From Rhinopomastus cyanomelas (lineage: Eukaryota > Chordata > Aves > Bucerotiformes > Rhinopomastidae): a DNA stretch of 64,000 bases. Below are positions 57,310 through 64,000 of this stretch, one piece after another. Made by a program: the position numbers and the translations under genes. The notes beneath the pieces are model-generated. The model did no database searches and was not told the origin of the DNA. It worked only from the letters and a program-made list of their open reading frames with translations. The stretch lies in contig VXBP01009424.1 of the NCBI GenBank assembly GCA_013400115.1, forward strand, positions 276,269 to 340,268, in the 5' to 3' direction. Each line of letters opens with the position of its first letter. Positions within the stretch are counted from its first letter, which is position 1.

Positions 57310-60300
57310 ATGAGCCCCATCGACTGCCTCCTCTTGGGACTCCTCTTCATCCTCAGCACAACCAGCATGGGCGGCTTTGCATGGGCAGGGTAAGCTCCAG
57401 GTTTGTCCCCATCTCCCTGCTTAGAGCAAATGGTCCTCACCCCCTTCAGCTTCAGGCAGGGGACACAAAGATGCTCTGGGTGCTTTATCCAGGACAGTCA
57501 AATCCAGACCCCTGAGCTGTTTGTAAGTTATTAGGGTCTCAGGCACTTCCTTGCACAAGAACACCCCTGAGATGTTGCCATGACCAACCCAGACCCCACA
57601 GAGGGGGATGCAGCCTCCCAGCTCTGAGAAGACATATGGTCCAAGGGAGGCAGGTGGTTGCCTGTGCTGCCCTCTGCTCCCTGGGTTGCTGTAGGGAGTG
57701 GAAGCTCCAGAAATTCCCTCATCTGGGAAATGGGTCCAACAGGGCTCCCCAGACCCCAGCACAGCCCTGCTGGGTCTGACTCTTCTGGGGAATGAGTCCA
57801 ACACAACCCCCCAGATCCCAGTCCCACTGGGTCTGAGGGAGCTCAGAGCCCTGGTTTCAACCCCCCAGCCTAACGCAGCTTGGACTCAGCAGCCAGCTCC
57901 AGCTCCCAGCCTCTGCAGAGTCTGTTTTCACTCTCCTCCAGCATCAAACCTCCTGCATTCTGGCCATGGTGCAACCCACAGGCTGAGCTCCTCACCCCCT
58001 CGCACGCTCCTGGCTGCAGCTTTATGCTCAGCTTTGCAAAGCAGCCTCACGGCCACTAAAAACCTGCATCTCCTGCAGCCCTCACGAGTGATGTTCTGGG
58101 GGGTGTTGCTGGAGGGAATTGGGCCCAGCTGATGTCCAGGGCTAATTCCCAAGGCTTTTTCTTCTGGTTTCTAATTAGGGTGGGAGGCTGGGACCAGCAG
58201 ATGAGCTTCTCAGAGATGGGACTGAGCTGCTTGGGCTGGAAAATACTGGGAAAAGAAGAAACTGAAGAGTTTTTCCACAAAAACCACTTTGGTTTTGTTA
58301 ATCTGGAGAGAGTTTTTGACTGGCTCACAGACTGGAGGAGGGAGTTTGTCTGGTCACTACTTTTCCTGTGACGAGCCTGACCCTTCCTGGGGGAGTCATT
58401 AATCTCCTGGTGACCCACGAGGGCACCCGATTCAGGAAAAAATCCACCCGGAGTGGGAGTGGTTTTAGGGGAAGGAGGGTGATGAATGAGCTGAGAGCTG
58501 CTTCGAGTGAAGCCCCTCTAAGTGTGGACCCTGGCTGCTCTCCTGGGATGGGGTGAGTGCTCAAGGAGGCGATGTGAGGGGCTGGGGAGGAAGAGCCTGC
58601 ACAGCCCGCGGTCCTCGAGCTTTGTGCTGCTGCCCTCGCACAGCTTGAAGCGGCCTCTGGGTCACCGGGGCAATTAGCCACTGCCTTTTCAGCAGCCCTC
58701 TGTAGAGAGGGATCTCTGGGCTGGTGGAAATCCATGAAGCCCTTTCACCCCACAAGGAGAAGCGTGGGGTTGGGGTGAGCTGGTGCGGTCTGAGCTGGTT
58801 GTCCCCTCTCTCTGCAGCCGCAGGGTCTGTGCCGTGACGCCGCAGAGCCGGGTGAGCACCCACAGCGAGTCCCACGTCCAGCCTGTCTACCAGCCCTACC
58901 TCACCACCTGCCAGGGCCAGCGCATCTGCAGCACCTACAGGTGAGGGCAGCAGCTCTGCCGTGGACCTGCTCCCTCACAGGGAGCTGGATTCACCCCAGC
59001 GGGGCAGCAGGGGCTGCCTCAGTCCACAGGGAGGCACCTCCTGGGTCTGACCCTATTGAGTCAGAGACTCGCAGTGGGGGCTGGGTTGGAAGCCAAAGGC
59101 CACCCAGTCCAAGCACCCTACACCAAGCAGGGCCATCACTCCCCAGACCAGGTTGCCCAGAGCCCCATCCGGCCTGAACTTGAGTGGCTCCAGGGATGGG
59201 GCCTCAACTCCCTCCCTGGGCAGCCTGTTCCTGTGTTCAGCCCCCCTCCTGCTAAAGAACTTCTTCCTGACACCCAATTGCTCTTCACAGCCACCTGAAA
59301 GGAGGCTGTAGGGAGGCTGCTGTTGGCCTCTTCTCTCTAGTAACTGATGCCAGGACAGGAGGAAAGGGCCACGAGTTGCCCCAGGGGAGGTTCAGATTGG
59401 AAAGGAGAAGAAATGTCCTTGGTGAAAGAGCTGGGACAGGCTGCCCATGGAAGGGGTGGAGTCCCCATCCCTGGAGGTGTTCAGAAGGCCCTGGGGGACA
59501 TGGTCCGGTGGTCCCAGAGGTGCTGGGCTGAAGGTCGGAGTGATGCCCTTCGAGGCCCTTTCCAACCTCAATGATTGTGCGGCGGGAGCAGGATGCGGGG
59601 CTCAGGGCGGGTGCTCCGCGCCCCCAGCTCAGCCGCATCCCTGCCTCGCAGGACCATCTACCGCGTCGCCTACCGGCAGGTGCGCCGGGAGCTGCCCCAA
59701 GCCGCCGCCCCGTGCTGCCCCGGCTGGAGCAGAGCCCACAGCCGCGCGTTCAGCTGCAACAGAGGTAAGAGGCGACCGAGCCGCCCCGCTGGCCACCCTC
59801 CTCCCCCAGGCTCAGCCCCGGCCCTGGGTGTCTCCCCCAGCAGCCGTGTACCAGCTCTTTTCCTGCAGGGCAGATTCCCCCTGGAGAAAGAGCCTTTAAA
59901 CAGCCAGGCGCAGCTCAATGTGTGATTAATCGTCAGCCTTTCCCTGCTGCCTCGGGGCCTTTTTCCCTTGGGATCGCTGATTGACTTTATAGTTTCGTTT
60001 ATAATGAAACGAGCCGGTAGTTTCCATATAAATCAGCAGCGACGGGAGAGATGATGCTTTCGGGAGGCCGCCCTGATGGCCGGCACAAGACAAATGCAAA
60101 CCAGCAGCAGCTCCTCCATCCCCAGCTGAGCTCCAGAGCCTGGCACTGGGGGCTTTGCAGGACCTGCTGCCACCCTTGAGCTCTCCTGCCTCCCACCACG
60201 CCGCAAACCCACCTCCTCTTCATCCCACTCATTGCTCAACCCCGCCGCTCCAGGAGCTGGAGGGGAGGGCGTTGGAGTCCATCACGACCGGGGAAGAGGC

Positions 60301-63300
60301 TCAGGATCCCCCGCACCCCGAGCTGCCCGGTGACGCTGTGCCCGGTGCTTTCTCCCACAGCTCTGTGCCGGGCGCCCTGCGAGAACGGCGGGAGCTGCAT
60401 CTTCCCCGGCAGATGCTCCTGCCCGCCCGGCTGGACGGGGCGAGGCTGCCAGACAGGTACCGCCGTGCTGCTTCCCAGCGGGTCTGCCCCACTGCGGCTC
60501 CCTCCCGCAGCAGTGGGGCTCGGGAGGTCCTCTGCCCACAGACTGACCCCTTGGTAGGGGACAGGGGCTCTTTGCCAAGGCTGGTGCTGCTCAGACCCCA
60601 GGCACCCAGCTCCTCTCCGGGATGAAACCACAGGGGAATCCAGACGAGGTGGTGCAAACCACCCACCCCTGCCATGGGGTTCCCTGGTTTTCCTCCCTCC
60701 GTGAGGCAGAGGAGGAGCGAGTGGCATCGACCCACGTTGGTCCAGGCAGCGCTGGCAGCTCCAGCTTCCAGCACGGGGTGGGGGAGAAGATTCTTTTCCC
60801 GTTGCCTAAAACAGATCCGCTGGGCGTGGGAAGCGGTTCAGCTCCTTCTGCTTTGTGGGAACCGCTGTGACAACTCCCCCGTGTGCGAGGAGAGGTTACT
60901 GGGTTCTGTACACACTCGAGAGGCTGAGAGCTCCTTGCCACGGCCAGCTGGAACAAAAACCCCGGCCGTGCGTCCAGGATGAGAGCTGAGGGCTGCCCGG
61001 ACGGAGCTGGGACATCTCTCAGCACAGCTTTGGGTTCTGGCTCTTTTGTGGGGGAGAAGAGGGTCATTGTGGGCAAGAAGGCAGCCAGGGGTGGATCAGA
61101 AGGGGGATGGTTAGTAGATCAAGAGAGGTTCTTCTGCCCCTCTTCTCTGCCCTGGGGAGACCACAGCTGGAATCTTGTGTCCAGCTCTGTGTCCCGTCAG
61201 TTCCAGAAGGACACAGAGCTGCTGGAGAGAGCCCAGCACAGAGCCACAGAGATGGTGGAGGGAGGAGAGCATCTCGCTGATGAGAAAGGCTGAGGGAGCT
61301 GGGGCTCTTGAGCTGGGAAAAAGGAGCCTGAGGGGTGACCCCATGAATGTTGACCAATATGGGAAGGGTGGGTGTGAGGAGGATGGAGCCAGGCTNGTCG
61401 TGGCCCCTTCCCATCCCTAATATTCTGTGATTGTGTGAAGAGGAGGTCAGAGACCCCTTGGGATGAGCCCAGCTGGGTGCTCACACCCTGCAGTGCTGGG
61501 AGCACCCATATCTGTGCTTGAGCAAGGATGGGACTAGAGCAGATGGCTGCAGGCTGCACCAAGGGTGGGTTAGGCTGGATGTTGGGAAGAATTTCTTCAC
61601 CCAAAGGTTATCAGACTCTGGAACAGGCTGCCCAGGGCAGTGCTGGAGGGGTTGAAATGAGTGGATCTGGTGCTGGGGAACGTGGTTTGGGGGTGACCTG
61701 GCAGTGCTGGGGTGAAGGTTGGACTTGAAGATCTTCAGGGTTGGTTCTGTGATTCCAGATGTGGATGAATGTGCTGGCCAGAGCCACGGGTGCCACCAGC
61801 TCTGCATCAACACCGCCGGGAGCTACCGCTGCACCTGCCAGGACGGCTTCAGCCTCACCGCTGACGACCAAACCTGCCAGCCCTCGGGGCCAGCGCCTGA
61901 GCCAGAAGCCCCCAGCCAAGCAGGTAACCTGCTCCCCTGCTGAGGGACAGCCCCGGCTGCATCGGGGCTTTGGGTGAAAGCTGAGATGGACATCACAGGG
62001 TGGCTGCAACAGGAGCGGGGACACCAGCCAGAACCCCTCAGCTTTGTTCTGAGTGACCCAGTTCGCTGGAAAAGGCTGCCCAGAGAGGGGTTGGAGACCC
62101 CATCCCTGGAGCCATTCAAGATCAGGCTGGATGGAGCTCTGGGCAATCTGGTCTGGGGAGTGCTGGCCCTGCTTGGTGTAGGGAGGTTGGACTGCGTGCC
62201 CTTTAGAGGTCCCTCCCAATCCCTCATGCTCCTGGATGATTCCTCCACCACCCAGACAACATCCCATGGCCATGGCTCCAGCCCCTGCTCCATCTGCAAG
62301 GGCAGCAGAGCCTGGCTGCAGCACATGGTCTCTGGGGTGTTTTCTCCACCGTCATCATCATCACCATCATCCTCCTCCTCCCTACAGAGCAGGTCTGCAG
62401 CCTCGAGGAGCCGCTGGCCACGGCCCATTATTACTTTTGGTACGCGCTGTGACACTTCAAACTCGTACCGTGAGTAATAATGCGCTGAGGCCAGCTCTGG
62501 CGTCACGGAGGAGCCGCCTGGGCGACCAGGGCACCATCCACATGTGCCCCACGGACCCCTGACCTCTGCCTCCCGCCCAGGACCCTCACAGGGACGGTCC
62601 TTTGCAGCCATCATTGGGTAGAGCAGCCCTGGGTGCTCTGAGACCTCAGCTGGGGGGGTCTGTGAACAGGTTGGGAGGTTGGTCAGGTCTGGGAGGACCT
62701 TGTAGCAGCCTCCAGTACCTGAAGGGGGCTGCAGGACAGCTGGGGAAGGGTTTTCTACAAGAGTTTGTGGGGATAGGATGAGGGAAAATGGCTTTAAGCT
62801 GGAAGAAGGGGGTTTAGATTGGAGATCGGGGGGAAACTCTTTACAGAGAGGGTGCTGAGGCCCTGGAACAGGCTGCCCAGGGAGGCTGTGGCTGCTCCAT
62901 CCCTGGCAGTGTCCAAGGCCAGGTTGGATGGAGCTCTGGGCAACCTGGTCTGGGGAGAGGTGTTGCTGCCCGTGGCAGGGTGTTGGCACTGGAAGAGCTC
63001 TTGCAACTCAACCCATTTGGTGCTGGCAGCAGGGCCAGGCGTTGCCAGACCTCCTGTCCTTTAGGCATCACCCCACTGCCAGGGAAACCCCTGCTTTGTC
63101 ACTGGAGCTCCAGCAGCACCGAGGGGACCGGTGTTAGCAGCAGGAGCAGGGGATGGCGTTTGCAGCGGATGCTCTGGGTACTGGTCCCAGTGGAGCAGAC
63201 CCTGAGGGCTCACTGGGAAAGCAGCAGAGCTTGGTCTGAGCTCCCTCTTGCTTCGTTTCAGCCAACTACCTCCTCTTGGTTTTTCAGGTCCCCCCAGTGA

Positions 63301-63863
63301 AATGAAGGAAGAAATGCAAGCCCTGAGGAGCAGAGTGGAAGCTCTGGAGGAGGTGAGCCCTGAGCACCCACAGCCCCCCCCGCTGCCTCATCCTCAAGGC
63401 CACGTCCAGCCGGCTCCCAACCCAGGCTGCTGGCAGCCAGGGTTTCCCTCCTCCCCAGCTCTATTTTTAACGCCCCGCTGGCCCCGTGCCGCAGCCAGCC
63501 CAGCTGTGCTCCAACCGCCGCTGGCGCCCACGCAGCGGCTCTTCCAGCCCAGCAACCCTCAGAACCTGCCCAAACCCCCTCTCCAGGGGGGCCCCAGGCC
63601 ACCCGAGCAGGGCACAGCCTGGCAGGGAGGGTGCTGCATCCCCCCGGGAGGTCCTGCCGGCTTGTGGGGGTCACGCTCGTGGTTGCTCATCCCCCTGCAG
63701 AAGCTCCAGCTGGTGCTGGCCCCCTTCCACAACCTCATGCCGTCGGCTCCGGAGGATGTCGGCGCGGACCCCGTCAGCCGGCTGTCCCACTCCCTCCAGC
63801 AGCTGGACAGAATCGACTCCCTGAGCGAGCAGATCTCGTTCCTCGAGGAGCGGCTGGAGACGT
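57310..63863 (+). CDS. EGFL7: EGF-like domain-containing protein 7 (3' end beyond window)
   Basis: Secreted extracellular-matrix protein made mainly by endothelial cells, known in the family for roles in vessel tube formation and Notch/integrin signalling. Seven coding exons join into 268 codons plus 1 nt. Residues 1 to about 27 form a signal peptide ([16 protein letters not shown] core). Residues about 28-105 form the EMI domain ([30 protein letters not shown]). Residues about 106-137 form EGF1 (CENGGSC, CSCPPGW; six cysteines). Residues about 138-180 form EGF2, beginning DVDEC with [12 protein letters not shown], a calcium-binding type. Residues about 195-268 form a coiled coil ([20 protein letters not shown] ... 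[18 protein letters not shown]). Human EGFL7 is 273 residues, so only a few C-terminal codons are missing, in an exon past the right edge. The start ATG has G at -3 and is followed directly by the hydrophobic signal core. The intron after EGF2 hosts miR-126. The family assignment is secure. Confidence 0.96.
59060..59285 (-). mobile_element. CR1 LINE 3' fragment in EGFL7 intron
   Basis: gggctgggttggaagccaaa, agaccaggttgcccagagcc and ctgggcagcctgttcctgtg. Antisense to EGFL7. Confidence 0.9.
59345..59582 (+). mobile_element. CR1 LINE 3' fragment in EGFL7 intron
   Basis: gccaggacaggaggaaaggg, gggacaggctgcccatggaa, cctggaggtgttcagaaggc and cctttccaacctcaatgatt. Confidence 0.88.
59915..60110 (+). 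promoter_or_regulatory. AT-rich unique element in EGFL7 intron
   Basis: Unlike the surrounding GC-rich DNA: gtgattaatcgtcagcc, gattgactttatagtttcg, a gtttc...gaaac inverted pair at 59993-60010, and tttccatataaatcagcagc. No ORF. Candidate intronic enhancer; conservation not tested. Confidence 0.25.
61088..61438 (+). mobile_element. CR1 LINE, ORF2 C-terminus to 3' end, broken by an N
   Basis: ggatcagaagggggatggtt, ccacagctggaatcttgtgt, agagcccagcacagagccac and gggtgaccccatgaatgttg, then N at 61396, then the terminal cctaatattctgtgattgtg. About 190 bp of the usual middle is missing at the N. Confidence 0.93.
61396..61396. other. single-N assembly join
   Basis: Single N inside a CR1 copy in EGFL7 intron 4; missing internal CR1 sequence suggests a collapsed or misjoined repeat. 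Confidence 0.95.
61530..61757 (+). mobile_element. CR1 LINE 3' fragment abutting the EGFL7 EGF2 exon
   Basis: gttgggaagaatttcttcac, gactctggaacaggctgccc and gaaggttggacttgaagatc, then the tail ttctgtgattccag. The tail ends within 1-2 bp of the splice acceptor at 61757-61758. Confidence 0.85.
62050..62235 (+). mobile_element. CR1 LINE 3' fragment in the miR-126 host intron
   Basis: ggctgcccagagaggggttg, ctctgggcaatctggtctgg and ccctttagaggtccctccca. Ends about 180 bp before the miR-126 hairpin. Confidence 0.9.
62353..62388 (+). repeat. CAT/CTC triplet microsatellite
   Basis: tcatcatcatcaccatcatc then ctcctcctcc, about 25 bp upstream of the base of the miR-126 hairpin. Confidence 0.85.
62414..62494 (+). 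ncRNA. MIR126: miR-126 precursor hairpin
   Basis: The 5p arm lies at 62426-62446 (begins CATTATTACTTTTGG) and the 3p arm at 62463-62484 (begins TCGTACCGTGAGTAATAA, seed at 62464-62470). The loop is about 16 nt (ctgtgacacttcaaac). The lower stem is closed by ctggcc at 62414-62419 pairing with ggccag at 62489-62494. Both arms match the mature miR-126 sequences known throughout vertebrates. The hairpin is in the sense orientation in the EGFL7 intron after the EGF2 exon, the same kind of location as in mammals. It is expected to be processed from the EGFL7 primary transcript and to act in endothelial cells on VEGF signalling regulators such as SPRED1 and PIK3R2 (family knowledge, not shown here). 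Confidence 0.98.
62685..63022 (+). mobile_element. CR1 LINE 3' fragment in the miR-126 host intron
   Basis: gcctccagtacctgaagggg, ctggaacaggctgcccaggg, gagctctgggcaacctggtc and gttgctgcccgtggcagg. Its terminal tail is degenerate. Confidence 0.92.
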
Positions 63864-64000
63864 GTAAGTGCCTGGGAACAGCCGGGTTCCCTCGCCGGCC
63901 CTGGCGAGCCGGTGTGGGCTAGCAAGATCAGTAACACACTTGCCCACTACTAATCTGCACCTCCCCCAAGCTCAGCAGCCTGTAATTAATGCAAGATGAA

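Larger units (their letters stand above)
57214..63863 (+). other. EGFL7: EGFL7 exon-intron structure
   Basis: Exons inferred from GT-AG sites and frame: 57214-57389 (leader, then signal peptide from 57310; ends phase 2), 58818-58940 (EMI, phase 2), 59652-59764 (EMI, phase 1), 60361-60456 (EGF1, phase 1), 61759-61923 (EGF2, phase 1), 63288-63352 (linker and start of coiled coil, phase 0), 63701-63863 (coiled coil, phase 1). Donors are gtaagc, gtgagg, gtaaga, gtaccg, gtaacc, gtgagc and gtaagt. Each EGF domain sits on its own symmetric 1-1 exon. Introns are 1428, 711, 596, 1302, 1364 and 348 bp. Introns 1, 2, 4 and 5 contain CR1 fragments, except that the one in intron 1 (counted from the ATG exon) is not evident. 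The acceptor of the 61759 exon has a weak pyrimidine tract. Boundaries come from sequence only, without transcript data. Confidence 0.9.

Noticed and set aside
62459..62484. CRISPR or tRNA-like palindrome near the miR-126 arm
   Set aside because: The inverted repeat is the microRNA hairpin itself; no CRISPR spacing or tRNA arms are present.
63261..63287. Alternative acceptor 'gtttcag' at 63261 for the coiled-coil exon
   Set aside because: Using it would put a stop codon in the joined frame; the acceptor at 63287 keeps the EGFL7 frame.

Overview
The window looks like a piece of a bird genome. It is GC-rich and gene-poor, and it is peppered with CR1 LINE fragments in both orientations. These carry the avian CR1 3' end: a 'tagaatcatagaat'-type start on the minus strand, a 'gatctttgaggtcccttccaaccc' type core and a 'gattctatg' tail. 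The CpG-rich patches and abundant minisatellites suggest a microchromosome. I cannot name the species.

Only one protein-coding gene can be supported, EGFL7 on the + strand. It has a CpG-island promoter and probable non-coding first exon near 54.6-54.84 kb, a leader plus start-codon exon at 57214-57389, and six further coding exons up to 63863. The last few codons lie past the right edge. All splice sites found are GT-AG, and the phases join into one open frame of 268 codons: signal peptide, EMI domain, two EGF domains (the second with a calcium-binding DVDEC start) and a C-terminal coiled coil. The intron after the second EGF exon contains the complete miR-126 hairpin, with both mature arms recognisable. 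The window therefore holds the endothelial EGFL7/miR-126 locus.

Everything left of about 54.5 kb appears to be intergenic. In other vertebrates NOTCH1 and a long regulatory interval lie upstream of EGFL7, so this is probably that interval, but no NOTCH1 exon is visible. It holds: (i) about 45 CR1 fragments, some keeping readable pieces of the ORF2 C-terminus; (ii) several minisatellites (18/19 bp at 1.0-1.5 kb, a CCCTAAA-like array at 6.2-6.8 kb, 26 bp at 11.3-12.3 kb, 24 bp at 43.9-44.2 kb, about 102 bp at 45.5-46.0 kb, 22 bp at 52.8-53.2 kb); (iii) a 750-bp A/G-only-like tract at 39.8-40.5 kb; (iv) GC/CpG-rich islands at roughly 7.0, 12.4, 19.8, 28.3, 31.1, 33.4, 40.8 and 47.5 kb that may be enhancers or non-coding RNA promoters; (v) two runs of N and four single-N joins, two of them flanked by direct duplications that look like assembly errors.

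The most interesting points are these. A CR1 copy runs directly into the 3' splice site of the EGFL7 second-EGF exon. The bird EGF1 domain lacks the RGD remembered from human EGFL7. Several minisatellites seem to have grown out of sequence inside CR1 copies. A FOX-GATA-ETS-TATA cluster lies 7 kb upstream of the EGFL7 CpG island.
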